DNA of 64,000 nt from Lepidonotus clava (taxonomy: Eukaryota > Annelida > Polychaeta > Phyllodocida > Polynoidae). How positions within the stretch are numbered: the first letter of the stretch is position 1; every line of letters begins with the position of its first letter. Of this stretch, positions 1 through 11,194 are shown piece by piece. The position numbers and the translations under genes are program-made. The DNA is taken from NCBI GenBank assembly GCA_936440205.1, contig OW387149.1, forward strand, positions 28,721,151-28,785,150, read 5' to 3'. A model generated the notes under the pieces. That model had not been told where the DNA came from. It made no database searches and saw nothing but the letters and a program-made list of their open reading frames with translations.

Positions 1-29
1 CACACACATCCACACACATCCACACACAT

Positions 30-80
<51 letters not shown>
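1..80. repeat. CA microsatellite
   Basis: Nearly pure CA dinucleotide run, with three CACACACATC variants at its left end. It touches the window edge, so its full length is unknown. Confidence 0.95.
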
Positions 81-949
81 GACACGCACACCGGTAATGG
101 AACTGTCTCTACTAGATATATTAATTCTGCCTTATGGCTTGCCTCAGTTTACAATTCATAATCTTACTACACCTGTTTAAGCTGTAATTATCATTGAATC
201 TATTCTTACACAGAGGTAGAAGCTCAAGTTTTAGAGACTCAAATCTATATCAGGTTTGCTTAACATAGATAGGTTTCGTTCGTTTAGATTTACTCCATTT
301 ATCAAATTTAGCTAGTACATATTGCAAATAATACGATGTCCGATGACCGTGAAAAAGGCGTGAACGTATTCTCCGGCTGCGATGAAAAGTCGAGGGCAGC
401 ATTGCACCACCACCTCTGTTTAACCACACATAACCAAGGAGAGGAGGTCATGGCACTCTCCACTGTACCTGCCCTTTACAAAAGAGTTTAGACCATATAA
501 GATTATCAATCTATGTAATATTGAATGAGGGTTTTGGAATTATCAGTGTTAAAGTCACAGAATTATCAGTGTTTGTATCAATGGAAAAAGAACACACCGG
601 AAATACCCGCCAGAAAACCTGAATATCTTGGTTTTAGGATACATATTTTTCAGCAATTATATCCAACCAATCTATATTATTATTTCGTGTGTGTATTTCT
701 TTCGTTCGGATTCGAAAACATGAACTTTAAGATATACACCTGTTATTTATGTAAATCAAAACCCATCCACACCTGAGATATGCTACTGTCGCGAAATAGG
801 AATGCGTCCAAGTGTTCAATCTAACGGTAAAGATGATATTAACTGGTGAAGGCCACACCCACGTTTCAACCAATGACATCATGTGGAAATGACCTTCCGC
901 TTTAATATATCTGTAAAAATTAGCGTCGACTACAAAATTACACATATCA
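81..949. other. No gene seen
   Basis: AT-rich sequence without a convincing exon, transposon end or RNA gene. Short open frames here lack protein-like composition. Confidence 0.5.
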
Positions 950-1247
950 TTGGATAGGGAAACATATGGCGTATATTAACTTGTTTTTATATGTATCAAA
1001 GTTTTTACAACAGCTGCAGCGTTATCTATTTACAAGCAAACGATCCTCCCAATTTTTGAGTATGCAGGATTTTTATTGATATCATGCACTAAATATGACA
1101 AGTCAGAATTGCAAAAAATGTAGAATAATGCATTACGTGTATGCATTGGAGTTCGACTCAAGGACTGAGGAAATTCATAAGAACTGTAAAATCATTGGAC
1201 AGGGAAACATATGGCGTATATTAACTTGTTTGTATATGTATCAACGT
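950..1247. repeat. Pair of ~54-bp direct repeats
   Basis: A block at about 950-1003 recurs at about 1193-1246 with only a few mismatches. Both copies contain GGGAAACATATGGCGTATAT. The copies lie 243 bp apart and flank and overlap the LINE-derived piece, so they may reflect an internal duplication or a rearranged repeat end. Confidence 0.7.
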
Positions 1248-1330
1248 TATGAGGGCTTAATGCTGAACATGACCACCTTGATAATTTGTTTTAAAAAAAG
1301 ATTCGCGAAGTTTCCTGGAAGTGAATGGAC
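1019..1330 (+). mobile_element. LINE fragment, end of reverse transcriptase
   Basis: Translation from about 1028 gives a stretch typical of the region after the RT core in CR1/Jockey-like LINEs: IYKQTILPIFEYAGF, then LLISCTKYDKSELQKM, an in-frame TAG, and NNALRVCIGVRLKD. The thumb-like ILPIFEYA and QNNALR patterns are the reason for the call. The rest of the LINE is absent and the frame holds stops, so this is a dead 5'-truncated copy. The clade cannot be resolved by eye. Confidence 0.6.
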
Positions 1331-1521
1331 GTTCGCCAAGAAAATGCTGTCCAAAGGTTTTCCCAAAATGGTGATACCGCTATATTTATAATATTTGTAT
1401 TCGCATATCATGTTATATTGGATATCATTATGTTGGAAAAACATTGAAACAGTTCGGAAGTTGAGAAAATTTCACGAAAATAAGTATATGCCATGAAATT
1501 TCGTAAAGGAATATGTTTCGT

Positions 1522-1522
<1 letters not shown>

Positions 1523-1584
<62 letters not shown>
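1523..1584. repeat. TA microsatellite
   Basis: About 60 bp of pure TA dinucleotides. The open frame across it, encoding Tyr-Ile repeats, is an artefact. Confidence 0.95.
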
Positions 1585-1591
<7 letters not shown>

Positions 1592-1734
1592 CTGTGAGTA
1601 TTATAAATTTCGTGGTACTCGAGTTTTTTTGACCTCCTTGAAAATGCATATTATATCATTATGTTTGCCACAGTGATGAAAAGGGGTATTCAACTGATAT
1701 TGAAGCTCCTTTAATTTCAGTTGGTTCTCTCACC

Positions 1735-2275
1735 CAGACCCGGCATTCTTTGTGGAACGAAAGAACAGGGATGTTGTAGGGAGTTGCTCATCGAGGCTTC
1801 AGGCTCAGGCGCAGGATTTCGGACCAAGCATGAGAGTGCTGAGCGAGTCACATTTCTCGGAGTCATGCTTTGCGCATGAGGGAGGGCCGAACAGTGCATT
1901 GTCAGAGGTAGCTAACGAATTCTGGTCATCTTAGAGGGGGAGGGCTGGAGAAGGCCGGGCAACACGAGCCTAAGCGTGCTCTATCCTTTGTGCAGGATCA
2001 CTACTGCTCTACTCAGGTTCCCAGCTGGGAACAGGACGTTGGGCTGTCACCAATAAAAGAAGGTTGGTAGTGTAGTGGCTGGCCACCCAATATTTTGTCC
2101 CCCATGCCTACTTGTATGTTCATGCTATCCCCCATATATGCCATGATCTTCGTTCTCGTGCCCAGTTAGCCTGTATTTTTGGCACTATTCCTTGTTCTCT
2201 CATTCTTCATTCCCCATTTTCCCCATTTTCTCTATTTAAGTCCTGAGGTGGTTCTGACCAAGGAAAGGAAGAGAT
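1735..2275 (-). mobile_element. Old, decayed LTR fragment related to the gypsy element at 3163-16869
   Basis: Two blocks match the LTRs of the neighbouring element in the same order and at similar spacing. One, around 1849-1895, resembles the LTR stretch containing GAGTCGTGCCTCGCGCACGA. The other, around 2063-2085, resembles TTGGTAGCGTGGGGCCGAGC. They are about 214 bp apart here and about 227 bp apart in the intact LTR. The orientation is the same as the young element. It is heavily diverged, so clearly older. No internal region or target duplication was recognised. Confidence 0.45.
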
Positions 2276-3162
2276 GGAAGAGGTGTTAACACGTTGAGTA
2301 CCAGAAATGGACTTTTTATTCTCATGCTTCATTGCTTCTTATAATACCATGAACACTGACCCCATTGGTCAGTTCAGATCACATGGTCTGAGTCATGCAG
2401 ATTATATATATGCAAATTTTAATAAAGGTCAGTCCCACTCATAGCTAGGATAAGCATCTGAGCAAGACCAGAATATGCATTCAATGGGTGTGTAAACTAT
2501 TTAGTTTGCTGCAATCATAGCTAAAATTAGCATCTGAGAGCAGTTATGATTTCCTCAAAAATATAGTCACGTATAGTCAAGATTGTCCGTTTGAATTCAG
2601 TCAACGTTTCTTTATTCTGTACCACAGCTGGATTCTCATGCTCTACTACACAGTTATGATACCTTCGTTCTAAATGGTAAACAATAAGCCCATCCCAGTT
2701 TACACCAAGACTAAGGTTTACTATGAAATATTTTCAAAATTGTCTCCATGCTTGTTCCCTGAAGACAGTTATAGAATACAAAATTAACCAAAGCAATTTG
2801 GGTGACAGATTGCTCTGAAATTTGGTAAAATGTAGCTTTATATTTTGGCATTTTCCCCATAGGAACCAATGTTAAAGCCTTTCAGCCTAGCCTATAATGT
2901 CCAACCCTATTTTGCCCTGAAATACAGCATTTTGATTGGCTGGCAAACCTACCAATCTGTCAACTGATGAAATTTAAGAAATCATACTATTAAAGCAGTC
3001 CTTGAAGATATTGAAAAACATAATTCTTGCTTATTTCAGTAACCACAACTCTTGGAAACAAGGATGGCATATACAGTAATTTTGTCCAACCCTTGTCCAA
3101 CCCTAGCATATATCCAATGTGGGATGGGCTTATTAGGCGATACATATAATTATATTGATAAT
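2276..3162. other. No gene seen
   Basis: AT-rich spacer up to the LTR element. The last four bases (TAAT, 3159-3162) are one copy of the element's target duplication; the other is 16870-16873. Confidence 0.5.
3159..3162. repeat. Target site duplication TAAT (partner at 16870-16873)
   Basis: TAAT directly precedes the LTR TGTGACG end at 3163 and directly follows the other LTR end (ATCACA) at 16869. Four to six bases is the normal duplication length for LTR retroelement integrases. Confidence 0.8.
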
Positions 3163-4200
3163 TGTGACGTTCTCTGGTAAGTCGGGGTTGCCGATTCTTA
3201 CAACAGAGGAACGTGGGGGTTGTTCGGGTCTCGGGGCGGACGGGGAATCCGGGCCAAGAACCGAGATGTGTTTCTAGAGTCGTGCCTCGCGCACGAGGGG
3301 GGGCTGAGCGAATCGATCGGGAATCGGCACTCGATGTCAACGGAGGACTGCGGGGGAGGGAAATTATGGTAGGGGTACGGGTCGGCCGGGGTTCGTCTCG
3401 CTCTATCTCCCAGACCAGCATTCACCCCGACCGGGCGGTCCACCCCTGAGTTCCGGTCCGCGGGGGCGACGGGCCGACGGTCGCCTATTGTTTGGTAGCG
3501 TGGGGCCGAGCATGCCGCGCCCTCGTCCCCACGGACTTCGTTCCTTCGTTCCGTTCCCCATGTCTTCGTGCCATACTACGCCTCGGTTTCCGGGACTACT
3601 TCGGGCCTTCGTGCCTTACTCCGTTCCCTCGTTCCTCGTTCTTCGGGCCGTCGGGCCCCTTACCCTGTGTTTCTACTACCTATCTCGAGCTTCGACTGTT
3701 TTGTCCTAACTTCTGCTTAATTACTCTGATCGGCTCATCTTTAGCGGTTGTTTCAGGAAAGAGGACACGTCTGGACACCAGGAGAACTGTTAAAGAACTC
3801 TGTTTATTCGGGCCTCACCGCCCCTTTATATACTAGAGAGGTCAGCCCTGATTGGCTGCTTTCGGTCACGTGACCTACAACTGACGTCACTTCCGGTTTA
3901 TATATTCCGTTTCCGGTTTACATTTCACTTCCGGTTTACATATTTCCGGGTTTCGTTCCTTTACATTTTCGTTCCTTACATATTCGTTCCTTACATATTC
4001 GTTCTTTACATATTCGTTCTTTTACATATTCGTGCCTCTTTTTCAGGCTTTCTATACTTTCGTTCATTATTACATATTCGTTCCTTTACATCTATTTCGT
4101 TCTCTTACATATATTTCGTTCTCTTACATATATTTCTACTATTACCTTATTTCTATTATTTTGACCTCTATGTATTTTGGATGAATAGCCGTTCATCACA
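3163..4200 (-). repeat. 3' LTR of the gypsy-type element
   Basis: 1038 bp, essentially identical to 15832-16869. On the element's strand it begins TGTGATGAACGG and ends GAACGTCACA. It carries the same promoter and poly(A) signals as the 5' copy: the AATAAA complement is at 3803-3808, the TATA-like box near 3825-3834, the CCAAT box at 3849-3855 and TGACGTCA at 3882-3889. Confidence 0.95.
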
Positions 4201-4214
4201 CCCTCCCGCACCTT
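4201..4214 (-). other. Polypurine tract (plus-strand primer site)
   Basis: On the minus strand the bases just before the 3' LTR read AAGGTGCGGGAGGG. A purine-rich tract abutting the 3' LTR is where plus-strand DNA synthesis starts in this family. The tract is interrupted by T and C, so its exact extent is uncertain. Confidence 0.7.
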
Positions 4215-4564
4215 CTTGAAAGGTGGGAAAACACGTTTTACAAAATTTCAAAACAGTTCATACAGCAACGACAACAGAACATACTCTAGAACCAGAAACA
4301 GTTCAATCCTACGCTCCTTATCGGTAGAGGAGGAGGTGTCACCCTCTGTCCTCCCCGGTCTACTTCGGAGGGCCCCCGGGGCCTATCCGGCTAATTATTA
4401 TTTCTCTTCTTTCTTCGTTTTTCGTTCTTCGTTTTTCTCTCTTCTTAGTGAAAGTTCATATAATTTGTTTTATATATCCTAGTCTCTTTTTATCTTCGTC
4501 AGAGTTCTTATCCTGGATCTATTAGGACCCGTTCTACACCTCCTCTTTTCTCGTCTTTAGGATG

Positions 4565-4975
4565 AGCGAGCCGGTCGTGGCTCTCCCACCCGGGACTGGG
4601 GATCGGTCGTGACCCCGTCGCCCCCGCTCCTCTCCTCTGGGCTCTATTTACTTAGCCCCTCGGCGCGTTTTTCCTCGCCTTTTACCCTCATTAGGACAGA
4701 GGGACCGGTCGTGGTCCTCCTGCCCGGGGCCATGGGTCGGTCGTGACCCGCAGTGCCCCCGTTCCCTTCGTTTTTCGTCGTCCAGACGTTCTCCCCTAGT
4801 TTGGGTGGAGAATCGGTCGCGACTCTCCCACCCAGAGGCCAGGGCCGGTCGTGACCCTTAGTCCTCTCGACCCTCGGTCCGTTCTTCCGTCGTCCAGACG
4901 TTCTCCGTTGTTTTTGGGTAGAGAATCGGTCGTGACTCTCCCACCCGGTCGGTCGTGACCCCTCGTTCTTCCGTA
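4565..4975. repeat. Degenerate ~110-130-bp tandem repeat inside the gypsy element
   Basis: About four units start near 4572, 4702, 4811 and 4923. Each carries two CGGTCGTGAC-like motifs separated by CTCCCACCC-like sequence. The array lies in the element's non-coding 3' region. Structured or repeated RNA signals are one possible role, but this is inference. Confidence 0.7.
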
Positions 4976-7525
4976 ACTATTACTCTTCTCTGCGTTCTCT
5001 TAGGTGATGATGATGATTTTAAGGATGAGTTGAAGAAGAAAGACTGAAGTTTTTGTAGATAGAATGTTCTTTTTGGACTTCGCACCCTCGGTCGCCTCGG
5101 CATTCAGAGCCCTCCAGTGACTTTTTCACGTTTGGCAAGGACAACATGTTCGAGCCAGAGGCCAAGGTACCCAAAGAAGAAAATGGCGTTGTATGTGGAA
5201 AGGAACTTAACTTCATGCATCAAAGCTTAGAGTGGAAGCTTCAGCAGACGACGTCGCGGGTTTCGTGCTATTTGTTACAGTGAAACTTTGAGATGGAGTC
5301 CGGGTGAAGGTAAGACTGAGAAGATTAGAATCATTAATTATCGATGAGGTGTCCGTTTTCCGTACAGGAACTGAAGTTTGACTTTTACGGCACATGTCCT
5401 CGTGGTTAACCCAGCACCAAGACGTTCAGTCCTCGACCACGTCGACACACTCGAAGATTTCAGAAAGAGATGTCGGAGAGAGTCCACCATAGTAAAGTAT
5501 TTCCGTCACCGTTCCGGGCCCAAGTGGCATGACAACAACCGGAACGGAGACCCGATTAAGAAGATAATTTTGATGAAGTTTCTTTTGATGACAGGAGCCG
5601 GTGCCTCTTATCCCTCCCCCCCTCCGTAAGCAACGGCAGGAAGACAATCCTCTTTGGGGCGAGAGGGAGGCTCCTTCGTTCCACTGATGAGATGATTTTC
5701 CTAAGAAGAGGATTCCTGCTTCGGGCACTCGGGCCCTCGTTCGTCTCCCAGGCTCTCGGGCCTCGCTCTGCTTACTAAGTTTTTCTCTTCGTCCTCCCGG
5801 AGGACCATGCTTTTAGACGATTTTCGTGAGACTGTAATACCAACAAATAGTTCGTTAATAGAGGTAAGTTTAAGATCTGGTCTGGTTTGATTCTGGAGTA
5901 AGGCCACAGTCGTCCACGGTGCCATGTCACCTTGCATGAAGCCACTATGCCTATGACGAACGCCGAGACAACAGCTCCGAGCCGTTCCGGGCTGCTCCTA
6001 GGTACGGCGGTTCAAAGTTGGTAAGTTGAAGATATTAGTGAGAAGGAGAGGAAGAAGCCGTAGAAAGTGAAGATGGACGACATCAACTGGGATCTGCACC
6101 CAACGTCAACCTCTGAGATCCGGAACGGGCCAATCTCAAAAATAGCATATATAAAGAAGAACTCATCCGATGTCGAACTCCAAGAAGGATCGCTCCTCTT
6201 CGCTCTTTGCAGACCTCTTGAGGTGTCTATCGAGGCATCCGCGGCCGACGTTCCAAGCACCACCTCCCTGTATATTTCAAAGACTACTTCCCTATATGTT
6301 TCAAAGACTATTTTGTTCCGTTCCTCGAGAAGAAGATACCAGGAAGTACGACATGGAAGCAGTCACTGTCGTTACTGCAGGTAAGATATTAATATAAGTT
6401 TTAGTAAGTCTATTAATTTTCGTTCTTGTTCATGTATCGCTTCGGTCAGTCACGAGCCAGGGCCCCTAAGTTATCGTCCCTGCTCGTGCCTTGGTCCTCC
6501 GGGAGACATCTACGACTCGCCGTAATCCTTTCACGACTCGCTGCATCAACTCTGGCACGATAAAACCAGCATTCAGGTCGAAAAATTCCATTTTGCCGCT
6601 CTTCGTATGCGGTAAGAGGCTGAAGACAAGGAAACTCAGAAGATGATGGTACATGAATCCGGACTCATCCACATTCTGATCGATCCATCCGAGATCAAGA
6701 AGACTAAGTTGCAGGGAGTAGAAGTGCCGCTAGAGGACAGAGGTCGTCTCCTCCTCGCCCCCAGATCCCTCAAGGCAGCACGGGAGAAGGGTTTTCAGTC
6801 TTGGCCCGCGCCAGCCTTTCCTCCAGCGGCGAGTCGCCGGCCCACCGGTACCTTATTTACCCCGGCACGACCGTCGACTCAAAGACTACAATGACAACAC
6901 TATCTGTCCATTCTGATTTCCTTTCTTCGATTCCGCCTCCCAACTTTCACTCTCGCTCCTGGGCCGCCCGGCCCGCTATCCATTTGATTTCCGCGACCGG
7001 ACGATCCCGTTCCACCTGCTCGGTCCCAACCAACGCAGCGGGCTCCAGGGAAGAAGAGGAACAGCTACAAACTTGTTTTTCCTCCTAGCGCCTCCTCCCG
7101 TTCCGTATTCGCCCCGCAGGCTTGGTAAGTTCGTTCCAGTCATGGACCCTCCAGCTCGCTGATTACGCTCAACACCTCCTAACACATGTGGTTTCGTTCA
7201 CTTCCGCAAGAAGATTCCCATAAAGAAACTAGTAGGAATAAATTAAGATAAGAATGTTCGAGCCCGCCAGTCCGTTCCCGATGAATTTAAGTAAAGTTTC
7301 GGGCCCGTCCAGCGGTCTCCAGGAGAGTCTTTTATCCAGGCTTCGGCCTCCTGTGCGGCTCAGGTACCTCCGCCTCGGCCCGGTTCTCTCCCTGGGGGTT
7401 TGACACTATGGGTGAGGAGCCAACGCCCCGTAATCCCTCCCCACCCGACTCGCGACGCGCCATATTCCGCCTCTGGTTCCGTCGCGCTTTTTTTCTTCCG
7501 TGCAAGACCTCGAGCAGCATCTACT
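4976..7525. other. Long 3' region of the gypsy element, no clear ORF on the element's strand
   Basis: About 2.5 kb between the tandem array and the third ORF. No long frame was found in the element's sense. On the opposite (plus) strand the six-mer GGTAAG, which matches a 5' splice donor, occurs six times between about 5309 and 7123, and short frames end at some of them (for example CAG followed by GTAAGA at about 6380). The region could be non-coding 3' sequence, captured DNA or an antisense transcription unit. I cannot tell which. Confidence 0.45.
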
Positions 7526-10072
7526 TCACCCTTCTTCTTGGCGTCGGATCGGTAGCAACAGCCTCTCCTCCCTAGCGGGGCGCCCGAGAAGCTGATCCAC
7601 CACTCCGCTCTGTTTTTCCACCTCTCTTGTGGTCTTCAACAAGTCATCCAGTTGATCTTCGTTTTTGTACATCACTAGGGTCTGAGCCAATTGGACGGTC
7701 CGGTTGTGTTCGTTAACTAGCCGGTCGACTCCCGGGAACTCCCTGGTCAACGGCCCCAGTGCCGCCGTCGGGAACTGCGCCATCGCTTCTTCAAATGTCT
7801 CTGGCTTGCGGCCCGTTTCTAGTGCCATCAGGAACGCCATAGACGCCGAAGCCATTGCTCTTGTCTTAGCCGTCATTCCTCGCACCTCCCTCAGGGGCCA
7901 CACCAGTTGCACCCGAATGGCCTCTTCCGCGTCCCAGTCTCGTACTGCTCGCGCCGTCACCGGAAAGTGTCCCTGTAAGACCTGGTGAATGGCCTGTGTC
8001 CGTAATAACTTGAGTCTCGGTGTTTCTTTAGATGGTCCTGCCGTCGGTATCTCCGTTCCTATGGACCCGAACACTGAATCCGCTCCCGACTCGTCCAATT
8101 CTTGCTTCTCCGGCTCATATCCTCTGGTCTCGGCCTGCCCCAACTCCATGTCCTCTGAGTCTTCCACCTCCGCGTCCATGGACTGGGCAGCCGGTATTTG
8201 TAATCTGTGTATCACAACCCGCGGTTGTAGCGCTCGCCCGTGTTTATCCTCGTCCTTGAGTGGGGTATCCGGTCCTGGCGGCGATCCCATTCGTTCGGGC
8301 GACGGTGGTCCCGGGGTCTCCTCCGATCCTTGCGACCCGAAGAACGAGCTCCCCAAACTGGCTCGAGTCAGGTTGTCAACCGCCGCCCGTGTCTCTGGCG
8401 TGTCTGGTGCTACCGTAATGTCTCTCATTCGTTTCAGTCCCGGGGGCGGCACTACCGGCTGCTTACATACCATCTTCTCCAGGGGTGAATCCGCTCTCGT
8501 CGGGGTAGGGGTAGAGAACAGCGGCTGTGTCGAGGCCATCGACGCCGTGTCCTCCGGTCTGGCCGCATGCCGAACATACTTTACTTTCTCCACTCGCCCC
8601 GACGGTTTGAGTCCCTGCCTTTCTGCCATCTCGCGTAGAAACCTCCCTAGGTACAATGCTTCTCTTTCCACCAGCCGGCCTCCCTGTGCTTCCCGAATGC
8701 TGTCCTCCAGCTCCCGGTCGGATCTTGCCTCGTGGTAACCCCTGAACGATCCCTCCCGGTTCATTGTTCCTTTTAAATATCCGGGGTACCTCGGGTGTCG
8801 CGATTCGTATATCACCGATTTCTTATGAACTGTCATCATAGTAAATTGTGCGTCGCTACAAGGTGGTTCTAGTCCCGTGGTCCGTTTGACCCCTGTCGAG
8901 GTCTCAGGCTGTGATGGTCCCAGCTCTCCCGTGCTACTAGACTCGGCAATAATCAAGGACCGATCGCTTCGGACCGACATACTCCTGCCCGACTCCGACT
9001 GGTCCGAACTCGTTCCCTCCTCCAATTCTCTCGGGACTTTCTTGACCTTTTTCCACTTCTTCTTTCGCGACGGCTCCTCCGCCGGGGATCCCGGCGTCGG
9101 GGGCCTCTTGAAAGCGAGCGGCTCCTCTTCCTCTTTTACCTTCAGACGTTGGTCGTCGGACGAGCTCACCAATTCCACCACCTCAGCCCCCGGTGGTATT
9201 CCTGAGCAACCCGGCTTCGGGGCGGGTGTGGATGTCCGTCCTTTTCCTCTGCCCGGGAGTCCTCGTCCTCTCGGTTCCCGTGGTTCTCCCTGGGCGTTTA
9301 ACTTCTTAATTCGGCTCTGTACCATCCCTGTTATTTGGTCTGGTGTCAGAAGTGGTTTCGGGTTGACCACGGCTCGGCTCGCGCTTCGCGGCGACTCGGT
9401 GGCTTCCTTCCGCACTCCTTTCGCGGCCCTCCGAGGGGAACGACGCGTGGGCGTCGATCGCTCCGCTACCTCGGCCAGGGGTCCCTTCCCTGCTGCTTTG
9501 GCTGCTTGGGCTCCCTCGCCGGCCTCGTCGGCCTCTGATCCTTCTTCGGTTGCTACCTGCTCCGGCTGCTCGGCGTCGCTGTCCTCGGACCCTCTCGACG
9601 CCCTCGGGTAGTAAGGTACGCGGATATGCCGTCGCGGCCTCTCCGGTGCCTCCTTATCCACCGCCCTCTCAGGGGGTTGAAACCCCTCCGGATGGCGCAC
9701 CGCGTAGTCCCGTTCCATGTTGGCTACCCGGGCCGCCGTTTCATCCCCAGTAGCGAAACTGGTGTACGGCGGTCGTCCTTTCGGGTCCAAGGCGAACGCC
9801 GCAGCATACTCCAGCCTCAGAAGGGGGTCTTGCTTCGGCATCCCCCTCTGCAGGTTCCCTTCGTGTGAGTCCGTCATGTGCTTCTTCCAGTCCTGGTGTG
9901 TCGAATAGGCTCGATTCGAACACACCGGGCACATGTAGTACTGCTTCCGTAATCCATCGTGCTGGCCTTTAATATGCTTGACCAAGTGCTTAAACTCCTT
10001 TCCATGGCAATGTCCTTCCCAGCACTGTCCGCTCATCGTGTCCGTTTTCCGGGCTTTCGGGGCTCGTTCCAA
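7526..10072 (-). CDS. Third ORF of the gypsy element: 848-aa C2H2 zinc-finger protein in the env position
   Basis: An uninterrupted frame in the same sense as gag and pol, lying 3' of pol. Residues 17-38 form a C-x4-C-x10-H-x4-H finger and residues 48-70 a C-x2-C-x13-H-x4-H finger. A long low-complexity middle follows, rich in Ala/Glu/Pro/Ser, with basic clusters such as SRKKKWKKVKKV near residue 340 that could act as nuclear signals. The last ~150 residues (from about 700) look helical and more ordered. No signal peptide, membrane segment or furin-like site is visible, so it does not look like an envelope protein. Nucleic-acid binding is inferred from the fingers only. Expression would need a subgenomic or spliced RNA. 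I do not recognise the family. Confidence 0.8.
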   Translation of the reverse strand: MERAPKARKTDTMSGQCWEGHCHGKEFKHLVKHIKGQHDGLRKQYYMCPVCSNRAYSTHQDWKKHMTDSHEGNLQRGMPKQDPLLRLEYAAAFALDPKGRPPYTSFATGDETAARVANMERDYAVRHPEGFQPPERAVDKEAPERPRRHIRVPYYPRASRGSEDSDAEQPEQVATEEGSEADEAGEGAQAAKAAGKGPLAEVAERSTPTRRSPRRAAKGVRKEATESPRSASRAVVNPKPLLTPDQITGMVQSRIKKLNAQGEPREPRGRGLPGRGKGRTSTPAPKPGCSGIPPGAEVVELVSSSDDQRLKVKEEEEPLAFKRPPTPGSPAEEPSRKKKWKKVKKVPRELEEGTSSDQSESGRSMSVRSDRSLIIAESSSTGELGPSQPETSTGVKRTTGLEPPCSDAQFTMMTVHKKSVIYESRHPRYPGYLKGTMNREGSFRGYHEARSDRELEDSIREAQGGRLVEREALYLGRFLREMAERQGLKPSGRVEKVKYVRHAARPEDTASMASTQPLFSTPTPTRADSPLEKMVCKQPVVPPPGLKRMRDITVAPDTPETRAAVDNLTRASLGSSFFGSQGSEETPGPPSPERMGSPPGPDTPLKDEDKHGRALQPRVVIHRLQIPAAQSMDAEVEDSEDMELGQAETRGYEPEKQELDESGADSVFGSIGTEIPTAGPSKETPRLKLLRTQAIHQVLQGHFPVTARAVRDWDAEEAIRVQLVWPLREVRGMTAKTRAMASASMAFLMALETGRKPETFEEAMAQFPTAALGPLTREFPGVDRLVNEHNRTVQLAQTLVMYKNEDQLDDLLKTTREVEKQSGVVDQLLGRPAREERLLLPIRRQEEG

Positions 10073-11194
10073 TCCTGAAGCTCGTCCCGTCAGCCTTTTC
10101 CGTTTTTGTCTCGTGGTGATGCTGCTCGTCTCGCTTCTCTGCTTTTTCTCTTTTTTTCTTCTCCTTAGCTCAGTCTGCTCGTCTGCGATTTGATGAATCC
10201 TGATCGGCTGACCAGAATGACCTGCTCCAGCGAGCGCTCTGCCTTTTATAGCCGCCGCAGGCGGAAGTGGGCGTGGCCTGCGCTAGCGACCCCTAGCGTC
10301 AGACTCACCATCCACTTCTACGGTGGCGCCCCCTACTATTTTCCGGTCTCCGGGGCCCGCCGCTGGTCACCGCCTCGCCTGCTTTTTTTACCTCGCGGCC
10401 CTTCGCCCGTCCACGCGTTTTTTTCCTAGGCCTTTTATTGCCCCACCGGACGTCCTCGGTCTTTTCATCCTCCGTCGCCTTCTCTTGCCTTTTTCATCTC
10501 GGCCCTCACAGTGCTTCCGCACACTTCCCGGAGAACACAGGGGCTCGACGTTGTCATCTCCTCGCCGCCGCCCCGTTCTCTTTGTCCTCTTTTACTCCTT
10601 TTACGGCCTACTTTAAAGCCCGTCCTCGTTTCAGGCCTCGCCTTTTACAACCGTCCGTTCGTTCCTCCGGCGTTCCCGAGAGTGCCGCATCTACTCTCCT
10701 CCGGTCTCCTGGACGCTGTAAAGCGGTATTACCAAGTCGGCATTACTTCAAAAGTCTTTACCAGCTTGCCACCGGGTCTGTCTTCTGTTGTAATCCAACC
10801 ATCTTTTCCACGCTGTGGTTCCTCCGAACTGACCGGAAAGCGGCTCCGTGGGACTACTTTAGACATTCGGGCCGTCGTGGCTCCCGAACGCCGTTTTTCG
10901 TTCCAACCCCGCATTTCCCACCTATATTACATCCGCAAGAGAACCAATCTTCAGCTAGGTAGCAAATCTCTACAGCCTAACGACCTGCACTCCTACTGTA
11001 GTGGTCAACGCACCGCCCCGACTCAATGGCCCCAGGTTGATCAGTCCTTTTTGGCCAAAGCCTTTTTGTGTAGCGCCGATTTGGTCGTTCCCTTGGTCCT
11101 CTTCCACCTGCGGAATCGAGACACGAAAACGACTTCATCACAAAAAGGGGTGCCCCGTTTCCTTACGTGCCCTAGCGCGCCCCACCCCAAGCAT
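10073..11194. other. Spacer between pol and the third ORF
   Basis: About 1.1 kb without a convincing frame in the element's sense. Frames on the opposite strand are low-complexity shadows. This is where an acceptor site or internal promoter for the third ORF would be expected, but none was identified with confidence. Confidence 0.4.

Noticed and set aside
7989-9611. Plus-strand open frames of about 249 and 244 residues inside the gypsy element
   Set aside because: They are complementary to the GC-rich 848-codon ORF and mirror its low-complexity codons. They have no domain signs of their own.
7526-10072. Envelope (env) gene
   Set aside because: The position fits, but there is no signal peptide, membrane segment or cleavage site, and the N-terminus has zinc fingers.
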